Shown in pieces: positions 1 to 8,367 of a stretch of 64,000 nucleotides of DNA (position 1 is the first letter of the stretch; every line of letters begins with the position of its first letter). Source of the stretch: Vulcanimicrobiota bacterium (GTDB taxonomy: Bacteria; Vulcanimicrobiota; Vulcanimicrobiia; Vulcanimicrobiales; Vulcanimicrobiaceae). The notes under the pieces were generated by a model. That model searched no databases, had not been told where the DNA came from, and worked only from the letters and a program-made list of their open reading frames with translations. The stretch spans positions 248,001-312,000 of the forward strand of contig PMOS01000012.1 of assembly GCA_003161435.1 (NCBI GenBank). Reading direction: 5' to 3'. The translations under genes were made by a program, and so were the position numbers.

Positions 1-340
1 TCAGTCCGGTTTGATCGAAGACCTCCTCGGCTAGCGCTTCGCAGGCCCAACTCTGATCCGTCGAGATGACGTCGATCGTGCGGCCGTCCTTCGACCACGT
101 AGCGCCGTACGGACCGAGCGTCGCATCGGGAAAGACGAGCTCGTGCTCGTTGCGCCACCCGAGTGCCTCGAGACGCAGGATAGCGTCCGTGTAGCGTTCG
201 TGGGCGACGAGAAAGTCGAGGTCCTTCGTGTACCGTTCCGGCGCGTAGGCGCGAGTCGCGACACCCCCCACGACAACGGCGGGAATATCGCCGAACAGGT
301 CTTCGATCGTGACGAGCAGCGTCGTGCGCTGGAGTTGCAT
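1..340 (-). CDS. Nucleotidyltransferase-superfamily protein, C-terminus missing at window edge
   Basis: The reading frame starts at ATG 340 and runs off the left edge with no stop, giving at least 113 residues. Near residues 25-43 it reads GGVATRAYAPERYTKDLDFL. The GG...R.T.D.D signature is the metal-binding core of the nucleotidyltransferase (MNT/AbiEii-like) superfamily. This suggests transfer of a nucleotide to a small molecule or a toxin/antitoxin role, but the substrate cannot be told. A second in-frame ATG lies at 346; I prefer 340 because a GGGG stretch sits 6 nt upstream. It is divergent from the MarC gene on its right. Confidence 0.6.
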   Translation of the reverse strand, partial: MQLQRTTLLVTIEDLFGDIPAVVVGGVATRAYAPERYTKDLDFLVAHERYTDAILRLEALGWRNEHELVFPDATLGPYGATWSKDGRTIDVISTDQSWACEALAEEVFDQTGL

Positions 341-553
341 GAGCATCCCCAAATTGCTGCCCGAGCCCTCCGGGCGCTTACGCAGGCCGCTCTCGAGATA
401 CGAGCGCCGCCGTCCGCGAGCACTCTCCAAGCGCTGCAACCAGTCCCCGCTCGCTCCCATCCTTCGAAGATTCGCGGCGGGCGCGGCGCCTCCGTCCGGG
501 CCCTTGCACTTCGGCAGCGCAGCAAACCGGGCTCGCGGCGGGTTAAGCTATCC

Positions 554-1186
554 GTGGACCTCCCGTTCGCGGCGACCGCGTTTGCCATTGCCTTCACGAT
601 CATCGACCCGGTTGGGATGATCCCGCTGACGCTCGTCGCGACGGCGGGCGCGGGAGCGCGCCGTCAGCGCATCATCAACGAGGCCGTGCTCGTCGCCGCC
701 GCCGTCATCCTCGTCATGGGCCTGATCGGGCATGCGCTGCTCGCGTATTTGGGGATCACGCTGCCGGCCTTTACGATCGCCGGTGGGATCCTCTTGTTCC
801 TCATCGCGATCGACATGCTTTTCGCGCGGCCGACCGGTGCCAAGCAAACCGAAGAGGAAACGCGCGCGGCTTCGGAAGCGAACAATCCCGCCGTCTTCCC
901 GCTCGCCATCCCGATGATCGCGGGACCCGGCACGATCGCGACAGTGCTGCTTCTCAGCGGCCTCACCCACGGCAACGAGATCCGCATCCTCACCGTGACC
1001 CTCGCCTACGCCGCCGCCCTGGTCGTCACGTGGCTGTGTATGACGTCCGCGCCTCACCTACAACGCATCGTCGGCAAGACGGGCATCCACGTAGTCACGC
1101 GCCTCCTCGGCATCATCCTTGCCGCCCTCGCCGTCCAATTCGTGCTCAACGGCCTCATGGGAACCGCGTTCTTTCGCCACGCCTGA
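554..1186 (+). CDS. MarC family integral membrane protein
   Basis: About 210 residues with six likely hydrophobic membrane segments, starting with a long helix at residues 5-25 and ending with a hydrophobic C-terminal helix. The IDPVG and IPMIAGPGTIAT stretches are typical of MarC (UPF0056), an inner-membrane family of about 200-220 residues whose transported substrate is not established. The open frame extends far upstream to 143, but that part overlaps a minus-strand gene and looks non-coding. I chose GTG 554, which places the first membrane helix at the N-terminus. No strong Shine-Dalgarno is visible, only a GGCGGG about 11 nt upstream. Confidence 0.8.
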   Translation: MDLPFAATAFAIAFTIIDPVGMIPLTLVATAGAGARRQRIINEAVLVAAAVILVMGLIGHALLAYLGITLPAFTIAGGILLFLIAIDMLFARPTGAKQTEEETRAASEANNPAVFPLAIPMIAGPGTIATVLLLSGLTHGNEIRILTVTLAYAAALVVTWLCMTSAPHLQRIVGKTGIHVVTRLLGIILAALAVQFVLNGLMGTAFFRHA

Positions 1187-1235
1187 AGAAGCGGCATGCA
1201 GTTCGCGCGAGGCACGACTACCTTGTGTTGTTGGC

Positions 1236-1303
1236 GTTCCTTCGACTTTGCTCAGGAACGCCAAACGCAGGGCGCGACCGTGCTTCGACAGGCTCAGCAT
1301 GAC
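1236..1303. repeat. Two degenerate copies of the dispersed CTTCGACA-GCTCAG repeat
   Basis: The gap between the MarC gene and the convergent MFS gene (1187-1377) holds CCTTCGACTTTGCTCAGGAA at about 1238-1257 and GCTTCGACAGGCTCAGCATG at 1282-1301. Both match, in reverse orientation, the consensus CCCTGAGCTTGTCGAAGGGC seen at 35.9, 38.2 and 48.9 kb. The first copy is flanked by short inverted repeats (GTTCC...GGAAC), so it could form a hairpin and act as a terminator for either convergent gene. Confidence 0.7.
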
Positions 1304-1377
1304 CGAGAACGGCCGCTGCTCGCGTTACGAGACGGCTACGTCGATTCGCATCGTGAAGACTGTCACGTCAATCCAGG

Positions 1378-2574
1378 TTACGTTGCGATCGCGTCGGCGC
1401 GGCGCAGCGATGGGTTGCGCCAGGTCCAGAGGGCGACGACGCAGAGCGTTGCAAGGCCGCCGGCGACGACGGCGGGGACGGCGCCGACGAACGCGGCGAG
1501 CGTGCCGGACTCGAAGCCGCCGAGCTCGTTGCTGGCGATGATGAAGACGCCTTCGACCGCATTGACCCGGCCACGCATCGCGTCGGCCGTGCCGAGCGCG
1601 ACGAGGCCGTCGCGGATCGCGACGCTGACCATGTCGGCGGCGCCGGCGACCGCGAGCGCCGGGATTGCGATCCAGAGCGATGTCGAGAGGCCGAACGCAA
1701 CCGTCGCCGCGCCGAACAAGGCGACGGCAACCAAAAGGCGCGGCCCCGCGTAACGGCGGATCGGGCGGCGCGCGATCGCGATCGCGCAGATCGCGCTGCC
1801 GACCGCGAGCGATGCGCGCAACGTACCGAAGCCGATCGGTCCGACGTGAAAGATCTGTGCCGCGTAGATCGGCAGCAGCGCGGTGGCGCCGCCGAACAGC
1901 ACCGCGAACAGGTCGAGCGAGATCGCGCCGGCGAGAATCGGCTTGCGCCGCAGAAAAGCGATGCCGGCGAAGACATCGTGCCACGAAAAGGCCGACTCGC
2001 TGCGCACCCGCCGCGCCATCGGGATCGCGAGCACGGTCAGCGCACCGACCGTGAATGCGACCATCGCGGTGCCGTACGCGGAAAGCGGCCCGACCGCGAC
2101 GAGCACGCCGCCCAGCGCCGGCCCGCCGATCGTCACGACCTCACGCACGGCCGATGCGGCCGAGCTGGCCCGCACGTACTCGTTCGCGGGCACGATCGCC
2201 GGCAGCAGCGATCCGACCGCCGGGTACCGGAAAGCGCGCGCGGTCCCGGCGACCGCGAGCACCGCCATGATGAGGGCGAGACCGCGCGGACCGTGCATCG
2301 AGCCGAGCGGGATCAAGGCGCCGCAAACGATGAGCTGCAGCACCGACGCGCAGGCGATGATCGTGCGGCGGTCGACCCGATCGGCGACGAGTCCGGTGAT
2401 CGGCGCGAGCAGCAGCGACGGTGTGAAGAGAACGAGGCCGACCAGGCCGAGGTCGAACGCGCTGTTGCGCACGGAATAGACTTGCCAAGCGATCGCGACG
2501 CTTTGGATCTGCGACGCGAGATCGAAGGCCAGGGAGGCGGCCAGGTAGAGCCGCCAGGCTCGCCCTAGACGGAT
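1378..2574 (-). CDS. MFS transporter (MFS_3/EntS-like exporter family)
   Basis: Nearly 400 residues with about twelve hydrophobic helices. The opening WRLYLAASLAFDLASQIQS, the loop GLVADRVDRRT after the second helix and the repeat of this pattern in the second half are typical of EntS/MFS_3 exporters. Substrate is unknown; the family includes enterobactin and drug exporters. The start is a problem: the frame is open upstream to 3267, yet no ATG, GTG or TTG lies near the conserved N-terminus. Candidates are ATC 2574, CTA 2568 or CTG 2544, all overlapping or abutting the upstream coiled-coil gene whose stop is at 2565-2567. Translational coupling with a non-standard start, or a sequence error, would both fit. 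The given right end is approximate. Confidence 0.75.
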   Translation of the reverse strand: MRLGRAWRLYLAASLAFDLASQIQSVAIAWQVYSVRNSAFDLGLVGLVLFTPSLLLAPITGLVADRVDRRTIIACASVLQLIVCGALIPLGSMHGPRGLALIMAVLAVAGTARAFRYPAVGSLLPAIVPANEYVRASSAASAVREVVTIGGPALGGVLVAVGPLSAYGTAMVAFTVGALTVLAIPMARRVRSESAFSWHDVFAGIAFLRRKPILAGAISLDLFAVLFGGATALLPIYAAQIFHVGPIGFGTLRASLAVGSAICAIAIARRPIRRYAGPRLLVAVALFGAATVAFGLSTSLWIAIPALAVAGAADMVSVAIRDGLVALGTADAMRGRVNAVEGVFIIASNELGGFESGTLAAFVGAVPAVVAGGLATLCVVALWTWRNPSLRRADAIAT

Positions 2575-3122
2575 TCCAGCTCTGCCGTCTCGTGGTCGTT
2601 CTGCGCGTCGAACGCGGCGCGCTTGGACTTGGCGGCTGCGTCGGCGAGCGACGACGCCGGAGCGGCGACGGCGCTCGCAACGCGCGCCGTGGTCAACGCT
2701 TCGATGCCCTTTTTCACCGAGCCCAGCGCGCCGCTCAGGCGAACGTCGAGGTCGGTCAGCACCTGCGCGGCGTAGGCGTCCGCACCTTCGCGCACGCGCC
2801 CCGCTTTCTGCTCGGCCTCGCGCAGCACGATCTCGGCCGTCGCTCGCGCACGGCGCATGATCTCGTTGTCGTCGAGCAGCTGCGACTGCTGTGAGGACGC
2901 CTCGACCACGATCGCCTGCGCCTTCTCCTGCGCCTCCCGCACGAGCCGATCGCCGTTCTTGGCGATCGTGCGCGCGCGGCCGACCTCTTCGGGCAGCGAA
3001 GCGCGCAACTTCTCGATCAGCTCGAGAATGCGTTCCTCGCTGACGACGCGGTATCCGAACGGCAGGACGGTGCCCTGCTTCACGGACGCTTCGAGCTTGT
3101 CGATCACACGGTAGACGGACAT
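2565..3122 (-). CDS. DivIVA/ATP-synthase-B-like coiled-coil protein
   Basis: 185 residues, soluble and strongly helical. Residues about 5-25 (YRVIDKLEASVKQGTVLPFG) resemble the short N-terminal module of small coaD-linked ATPase or DivIVA-like proteins. Residues about 25-130 are charged heptad-like sequence rich in E, R, A and Q, and the C-terminus is Ala-rich. No catalytic motif is seen. It sits 18 bp downstream of coaD and overlaps the next MFS frame. Linkage to coaD and rsmD is common in several phyla, but its function is unknown; a role in cell-envelope or division scaffolding is only a guess. Confidence 0.6.
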   Translation of the reverse strand: MSVYRVIDKLEASVKQGTVLPFGYRVVSEERILELIEKLRASLPEEVGRARTIAKNGDRLVREAQEKAQAIVVEASSQQSQLLDDNEIMRRARATAEIVLREAEQKAGRVREGADAYAAQVLTDLDVRLSGALGSVKKGIEALTTARVASAVAAPASSLADAAAKSKRAAFDAQNDHETAELESV

Positions 3123-3140
3123 TGCAGAGCCTCCTTGGCG

Positions 3141-3656
3141 CTAGGCGGGGCGGGGTTCGGGGCGTTTGGAACGCATGACGTTCAGGACGGCGGGCGGCAC
3201 GTAGTCGGCGACGTCGGCGCCAAGATTGTAGACTTCCTTGACCAGCGTCGAGCTGACGAACGACCACTTCGGATCGCTCGGCAGAAAGACGGTGTCGACC
3301 CCCGACAGCGAGCGGTTCATCAACGCGGTCGACATCTCGCTCTCGAAGTCGGAGACGACGCGCAAGCCTTTCACGATCACCGTCGCACCGGCATGGCGCA
3401 CGAAGTTCGCCAGCAGGCCGCGGAAGTGGGTGACCTGCACGTTCGGCAAGTGGGACACGGCCTCACGGATCATCTCTTCGCGCTCGTCGAGCGTGAACAG
3501 CGGCTCACGCTTCTGCGGGTTGACGACGACCGCGACGACGACCGTATCGAAGATCGCGGCGGCGCGCTCGATCACGTCGAGGTGACCGCGGGTCATCGGA
3601 TCGAACGAACCCGGATAGATCGCGGCGTTGCGCGATTGCGACGGCACGCCGTTCAT
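3141..3656 (-). CDS. coaD: Phosphopantetheine adenylyltransferase
   Basis: 171 residues, slightly longer than the usual 160 because of an N-terminal extension. It transfers AMP from ATP to 4'-phosphopantetheine, the fourth step of CoA synthesis. The N-terminal nucleotide-binding motif is YPGSFDPMTRGH (T/HxGH type) and the C-terminal substrate loop is WSFVSSTLVKE, equivalent to the family ISST motif. The usual N before GH is R here. Its ATG overlaps the rsmD stop (ATGA, 3653-3656), so it is coupled to rsmD within the long minus-strand operon. Confidence 0.95.
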   Translation of the reverse strand: MNGVPSQSRNAAIYPGSFDPMTRGHLDVIERAAAIFDTVVVAVVVNPQKREPLFTLDEREEMIREAVSHLPNVQVTHFRGLLANFVRHAGATVIVKGLRVVSDFESEMSTALMNRSLSGVDTVFLPSDPKWSFVSSTLVKEVYNLGADVADYVPPAVLNVMRSKRPEPRPA

Positions 3657-4213
3657 GTCGTCGCCTCGAGCGGTCGCAGAAACGACAGCGCGACCTCGCC
3701 GTAGCGCTCGGAGCGCTCGGAGCGCATCGCGGCGTCGACCGGTGGCGCTTCGCGCGAGGAGTGCTCGTACACGACCGTCGTGCCGCCGTCGATGGCGCGC
3801 CGCTCGCGCAGCGCGCGCAGCGCGCCGGCGGGATACGGCTGCGCGTACGGTGGGTCGGCGAAGACCACGTCGTACCGCCCGGCGACGATGCGCGCGGCAC
3901 GCTCGGCCGGAACGGCGACGACCTCGACGTGCGCGTCGACGCCGAGCTCGCGCGCGGCTGCGCGCAAGGCATCGGCCGTCGGCCGGTGGCGCTCGACGAA
4001 CGTCACGTGCGCGGCTCCGCGCGACAGCGCCTCGAAACCGAGCGCGCCGCTTCCGGCAAACAGATCGAGAACGCGTGCATCAACGATGCGCATTCCGAGG
4101 ATGGAGAACAGTGCCTCCTTGACTCTGGACGGCGTCGGTCGCGTGCCGCGCCCGGGCGGTGTCGGAACACGCCGGCTGCGCAGCGTGCCGCCGGTGATCG
4201 TCAGCGTTCCCAT
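3653..4213 (-). CDS. rsmD: 16S rRNA (guanine966-N2)-methyltransferase RsmD
   Basis: 186 residues from ATG 4213. It methylates G966 of 16S rRNA using S-adenosylmethionine. The N-terminal ITGGTLRSRRVPTP, the middle RVKEALFSIL, the SAM-binding LDLFAGSGALGFEALSRGA and the catalytic FADPPY are all family hallmarks. The open frame reaches 4330, but the upstream part overlaps the HAD gene and lacks family similarity. The coaD start overlaps its stop, and it begins 5 bp after the HAD stop. The coaD-rsmD pairing is widely conserved. Confidence 0.95.
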   Translation of the reverse strand: MGTLTITGGTLRSRRVPTPPGRGTRPTPSRVKEALFSILGMRIVDARVLDLFAGSGALGFEALSRGAAHVTFVERHRPTADALRAAARELGVDAHVEVVAVPAERAARIVAGRYDVVFADPPYAQPYPAGALRALRERRAIDGGTTVVYEHSSREAPPVDAAMRSERSERYGEVALSFLRPLEATT

Positions 4214-4218
4214 AAGAG

Positions 4219-4917
4219 TTATGGGGCGTAGGTGTTCTCGACCAGCGCCTCGAGCTCCCGCAACGAGGCGCTGCGAAGGGTCGGCGGCGGAACGTCCTGT
4301 GGATAACTCAGCCCTTCCCAGTCGAACCACACGGCGCGCAGGCCGGCGGCGAGCGCGCCGCCGACGTCGCCGCGCGGGTTGTCGCCCACGTACCAGATGT
4401 GCTCGCGCGGCACGCCGAGCGCATCGACGAGCGCGTCGAACGCGGCGCGCTCCGGCTTCACGGCGGCGAGCACGTCGCTGACGAGCACCGGCAAACCGTG
4501 CGCCGCGTCACCGAGCGCGCGCGCGATCTTCTTCTGCTGCAGCGGCGTCCAGCCGTTGGTGAGCACCGCGACCGGGACGCCGCGCGCGCGCAGTTGCGCC
4601 ACGAGCTCAGGCGCGCCGTCGATCGGCCGCACCAGCTCGTCCACCAGCGCGTAGCACAGCTCGCGCCAGCGTTGCGGATCGGCGCCGGCCGCGCCAAGCC
4701 GTTCGGCGAATACTGCGACCATCGTGTCGAGCGTCATCAAGCCGGCCCGAAAATCTGCCAAGAGCGTTTGCACCGCCCCGCGTATCGCGGCATCGTGCGG
4801 ATCGATCGGTCGTCCGAGCTCGTCCGCGTACTCGTAGAGCGCGCGCAGCTCGAGCCCGTGATCGACCCCGAGCGTGTGGTCGAAATCGAAGCCGATGCCG
4901 ATCGAACCGCCCGTCAC
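4219..4917 (-). CDS. HAD family hydrolase
   Basis: 232 residues from GTG 4917, which overlaps the recG stop (GTGA). All four HAD motifs are visible: the DFDHT nucleophile motif near residue 10, LTNGW (motif II), the lysine in VKPERAAFD (motif III) and GDNPRGDVGGA (motif IV). A helical cap lies between motifs I and II, as in subclass I phosphatases such as YjjG or phosphoglycolate phosphatase. The substrate cannot be assigned. Position inside the recG-rsmD operon suggests a housekeeping clean-up phosphatase, which is inference. Confidence 0.85.
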   Translation of the reverse strand: MTGGSIGIGFDFDHTLGVDHGLELRALYEYADELGRPIDPHDAAIRGAVQTLLADFRAGLMTLDTMVAVFAERLGAAGADPQRWRELCYALVDELVRPIDGAPELVAQLRARGVPVAVLTNGWTPLQQKKIARALGDAAHGLPVLVSDVLAAVKPERAAFDALVDALGVPREHIWYVGDNPRGDVGGALAAGLRAVWFDWEGLSYPQDVPPPTLRSASLRELEALVENTYAP

Positions 4918-6935
4918 GCCGTCACCAGCATCGCGCGGGCCGAGGCGTTGTCGTCGAGCAGCACTCGCAACGACCGGTGCTCCGGCTCGCGCAGCTCGGG
5001 GTCGCCGGCGACGATCGCATCGGCGGCTTCCTTGGCACGCATGTACAGCGCGAAGTCGTCGACGATGCTGCCGATCGTGCCGGCGTCGCCGGCCTGTGCG
5101 GTGCCTGCCAGCTCGCCGGCCTTGCGCAGGCGCAGATCCTGCTCGGCGATCGCGAACCCGTCGGTCGTCTCTTCCAACACGTGCAGCCGTTCGACCTCGC
5201 CGGCGTCGTCCGGCGCGACCAGGAGGCAGAACGACTGCGCGACGCCCCGTCCGACGCGGCCGCGCAATTGGTGCAGCTGCGCGAGGCCGTAGCGCTGTGC
5301 ATCGAGCACGACCATGACCGATGCGTTGGGCACGTCGACGCCGACCTCCACCACCGTCGTCGCGGTCAGCACGTCGGTCTCGCCGCGCTTGAAGCGACCC
5401 ATCACGGCGTCTTTCTCGCGCGGCACCATCTTCCCGTGCAGCACGTCGACCCGCAGGTCCGGAAAGACCTTCGTGCGCAGCCGCTCCGCCTCGGCCAGCG
5501 CGCCGGTGAGGTCGGTCTCGGCCTCGTCGATCGCCGGCGCGACGACATACGCCTGCTGCCCCAGCGCGACGTTCTTGCGCACGAACTCGTAGACTTCGTG
5601 CTTGCGGCTCTCGCGGATGACGAACGTGCGGATCGCCGCGCGGCCGGGCGGCAGCTCGTCGATGATCGAGACGTCCATATCGGCGTACTTCGTTTGGGCG
5701 AGCGTCCGCGGGATCGGCGTCGCGGTCATCGCCAGCGTGTGCGGCGCCGCGCTCTTCTCGCGCAACGTCTTGCGCTGGTTCACGCCGAAGCGGTGCTGCT
5801 CGTCGATCACGACCAAACCGAGGTCGGCGAACGTGACGCTCTCGGTGAGCAAGGCGTGCGTACCCACGGCGAGCGCGGCGGCGCCCGATGCGATCCGTTC
5901 CAGGGCGCCGCGGCGCTCGCGCGCACCCTGCGACCCGAACACGGCCTCGACCGTCACGCCGAACGGCAGCAAGAGCGGAGCGAGCTTCGCCGCGTGTTGC
6001 GCAGCCAGGATCTCGGTCGGCGCCATCAGCGCCGACTGCACGCCGGCCTTGTGCGCCAGCACGATGGCGGCTGCCGCGACCAGCGTCTTGCCGCTGCCGA
6101 CGTCGCCTTGCAGCAGGCGGTTCATCGGAGCCGTGCGCGTCATGTCGCGCCACACGCCTTCGATCACGCGGCGCTGCGCGCCGGTCGGTACGAACGGCAC
6201 CTCCGCGGCGAACGCGTCCCAGAGGCCGCCCGGGACCGTCAGCGCGCGCGCACCGCCGGCCGCTTCACGCCGCGCGCGTTTGACCGCAGCCGCCAGCGCG
6301 ATCGAGAAGAACTCGTCGAAGACGATGCGCTCCTTGGCGCGCGCCGCCGCGTCGAGGTCGTGCGGCGCGTGGACCTCGCGCCACGCTTGCGCGAGCGGTG
6401 GGAAACCGAATCGGCGCACCAGCGACGGCGGCAGCGCGTCGACCTGCGCGGCGATCAAGCGATCGAGGTTCTTGGCGATCACCGAGCGGATCACACGCGA
6501 CGGCAGCTCCTTGGTGGCGCCGTACACCGGGACGATCTCGCCCTGCCAGCGTTCGCCGTCGCGCAGCACGCGATGCGTGCCGACGTTGATCTCCGGCAGC
6601 AGCCCGCCGCGCGTCACGCGACCGGCGACGAACAGCCGATCGCCGGGCGCGAGCCGGCCGGAGAGATACCGGCGGCCGAACCATTTCGCCTCGACGACGC
6701 CGGTCGCGTCCTGCAGGGCCGCGGTGACGAGCGGGAAGCGACCCTGACGCTCCTTGACGCGCAACACGTCGCCGACGACGATCGCCTCGCCTTCGCGCAG
6801 CGTCGCGATCGGCATCGGTTCGCGCCAGTCACGATACGCGCGCGGAATGTACGCGAGCAGATCGGCCGGCGTCACGATCCCGATCTCGGCGAGCTTCGCA
6901 GCGGTCTCCGGCCCCACGCCGGAGAGCCCGCTCAT
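4914..6935 (-). CDS. recG: ATP-dependent DNA helicase RecG
   Basis: 673 residues from ATG 6935, close to the family's usual 680-700. RecG remodels stalled replication forks and branch-migrates Holliday junctions. The N-terminal wedge/OB domain (about 1-220) precedes the helicase core with Walker A GDVGSGKT, Walker [10 protein letters not shown], the TATPIPRT motif and motif [11 protein letters not shown]. The C-terminal TRG-like segment is present. The longer open frame to 7043 overlaps hisIE and is rejected: the ATG at 6935 makes an ATGA overlap with the hisIE stop. Confidence 0.95.
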   Translation of the reverse strand: MSGLSGVGPETAAKLAEIGIVTPADLLAYIPRAYRDWREPMPIATLREGEAIVVGDVLRVKERQGRFPLVTAALQDATGVVEAKWFGRRYLSGRLAPGDRLFVAGRVTRGGLLPEINVGTHRVLRDGERWQGEIVPVYGATKELPSRVIRSVIAKNLDRLIAAQVDALPPSLVRRFGFPPLAQAWREVHAPHDLDAAARAKERIVFDEFFSIALAAAVKRARREAAGGARALTVPGGLWDAFAAEVPFVPTGAQRRVIEGVWRDMTRTAPMNRLLQGDVGSGKTLVAAAAIVLAHKAGVQSALMAPTEILAAQHAAKLAPLLLPFGVTVEAVFGSQGARERRGALERIASGAAALAVGTHALLTESVTFADLGLVVIDEQHRFGVNQRKTLREKSAAPHTLAMTATPIPRTLAQTKYADMDVSIIDELPPGRAAIRTFVIRESRKHEVYEFVRKNVALGQQAYVVAPAIDEAETDLTGALAEAERLRTKVFPDLRVDVLHGKMVPREKDAVMGRFKRGETDVLTATTVVEVGVDVPNASVMVVLDAQRYGLAQLHQLRGRVGRGVAQSFCLLVAPDDAGEVERLHVLEETTDGFAIAEQDLRLRKAGELAGTAQAGDAGTIGSIVDDFALYMRAKEAADAIVAGDPELREPEHRSLRVLLDDNASARAMLVTA

Positions 6936-7573
6936 TCCGTCGGTTTGGCGCGTCGCGATAGCTCGGCTCCCACTTGATCGAGCGAAACCCCGCGCTCGGC
7001 CAGCAGCACGAGCGCATGGTACAGCAGGTCGGCGGTTTCCCAAACCAGTTCACCGCTGTCGGCGTTCTTCGCGGCGATCACGACCTCGGTCGCCTCCTCG
7101 CCGATCTTCTTGCCGATTCGATCGACGCCGCCCGCGAACAGCTTCGCCGTGTACGAGCCTTCGACCGGATGCGTCTTGCGCGACTCGATCGTGCGCGCCA
7201 GAGCGGAGATCGCGGTTGCGAAGGTCGTTCCGTTCGGCACGTCGGAGCCGTCGAGCGCGATCGCGGCACCGAAGCACGAGGCCGCGCCGGTATGACAGGC
7301 CGGCCCATCGGGGATCACCCGATACAGCAACGCGTCCGCGTCGCAGTCGACCGAGATGGAAACCACCCGCTGCGTGTTGCCCGACGTCTCGCCTTTGTTC
7401 CACAGCGCGCCGCGCGAGCGGCTCCACAGCCAAGTCGAGCGCGTCTCGATCGTGCGCTCCAGCGCTTCGCGGTTGGCGTACGCCAGCGTCAGCACGGCGC
7501 CGGTGGCGGCGTCGGCAATGACGACCGGCGCGAGCCCGTCGGCGTTCCAGCGAATCGGCGGCAGCGCGATCAT
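6932..7573 (-). CDS. hisIE: Bifunctional phosphoribosyl-AMP cyclohydrolase / phosphoribosyl-ATP pyrophosphatase
   Basis: 213 residues. HisI (about 1-110) shows [17 protein letters not shown], the metal/substrate residues around VDCDADAL and the zinc cysteine in [12 protein letters not shown]. HisE (about 115-205) shows [13 protein letters not shown] and the adjacent helices of the MazG-like fold. Together they catalyse steps 2 and 3 of histidine synthesis. The ATG overlaps the hisF stop (7570-7573) and the stop overlaps the recG start, so histidine and DNA-repair genes are translationally chained. Confidence 0.95.
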   Translation of the reverse strand: MIALPPIRWNADGLAPVVIADAATGAVLTLAYANREALERTIETRSTWLWSRSRGALWNKGETSGNTQRVVSISVDCDADALLYRVIPDGPACHTGAASCFGAAIALDGSDVPNGTTFATAISALARTIESRKTHPVEGSYTAKLFAGGVDRIGKKIGEEATEVVIAAKNADSGELVWETADLLYHALVLLAERGVSLDQVGAELSRRAKPTE

Positions 7574-8349
7574 ACCGTCACCGTATCGCGCCGCACCACG
7601 ATCCCCTGCGCGGCGAGCGCGTCCTTCAGATCGCCGATCGCCAGCTCGGCGTAATGGAAGAGTGACGCGGCGAGCGCGGCGTCGGCGTCGGCGACGCGGA
7701 ACACGTCGAGGAAATCGCCGATCGCGCCGGCGCCGCCCGATGCGATCACCGGCAGGTCGCAGGCGTCGCGGACCGCGCGCGTGAGCGGCAAGTCGAAACC
7801 GTCGCGCGTCCCGTCACGGTCGATCGACGTCACCAGCAGCTCGCCCGCACCGCGTTGCTCGCAGGTACGTGCCCAGGCCACCGCGTCCAACCCGGTCGCC
7901 GTCCGGCCGCCGTCGACGACGACCTCGAATCCGGACGGAACGCCGGGCGCGCGGCGCGCGTCGATCGCGACGACGATGCACTGCGCGCCGAACCGGCGCG
8001 CCGCGGCGCGCACGAGATCCCGGTCGCGAACCGCAGCCGAGTTGATGCTGACCTTGTCACAACCGGCCCGCAGGAGGTCGTTGATCCCGTCGACGTCGCG
8101 CACGCCGCCGCCGACGGCGAACGGTATCGTCAGCTCGCGCGCGACGGAGCGCACGACGGCCAGCGTCGCGCGGCGCCCCTCGACCGTCGCGGTGATGTCG
8201 AGAAAGACGAGCTCATCCGCCCCCTCCGCTTCGTAGCGGCGAGCCAGCGCGACCGGGTCGCCGGCGTCGCTGAGGTCGACGAACCGAACGCCTTTGACGA
8301 CGCGGCCATCCTTGATATCGAGACAGGGCACGATCCGGCGAGCCAACAC
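7570..8349 (-). CDS. hisF: Imidazole glycerol phosphate synthase cyclase subunit
   Basis: 259 residues, a (beta/alpha)8 barrel. It makes imidazole glycerol phosphate and AICAR using ammonia passed from HisH. The catalytic aspartates are in [13 protein letters not shown] (N-terminal) and VVAIDARR (middle); the phosphate-binding loops VGGGVRD and [10 protein letters not shown] are present. Start is GTG 8349. hisH is not in this window, so the histidine genes are at least partly dispersed. Its upstream neighbour, the phosphatase, ends 18 bp away. Confidence 0.95.
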   Translation of the reverse strand: MLARRIVPCLDIKDGRVVKGVRFVDLSDAGDPVALARRYEAEGADELVFLDITATVEGRRATLAVVRSVARELTIPFAVGGGVRDVDGINDLLRAGCDKVSINSAAVRDRDLVRAAARRFGAQCIVVAIDARRAPGVPSGFEVVVDGGRTATGLDAVAWARTCEQRGAGELLVTSIDRDGTRDGFDLPLTRAVRDACDLPVIASGGAGAIGDFLDVFRVADADAALAASLFHYAELAIGDLKDALAAQGIVVRRDTVTV

Positions 8350-8367
8350 GATCTTGCAGAGGTTCGT

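Noticed and set aside
2575-3267. N-terminal 230 codons of the long MFS frame
   Set aside because: They overlap the coiled-coil gene in another frame and read as an Arg-rich shadow; only the part from about 2574 is MFS.
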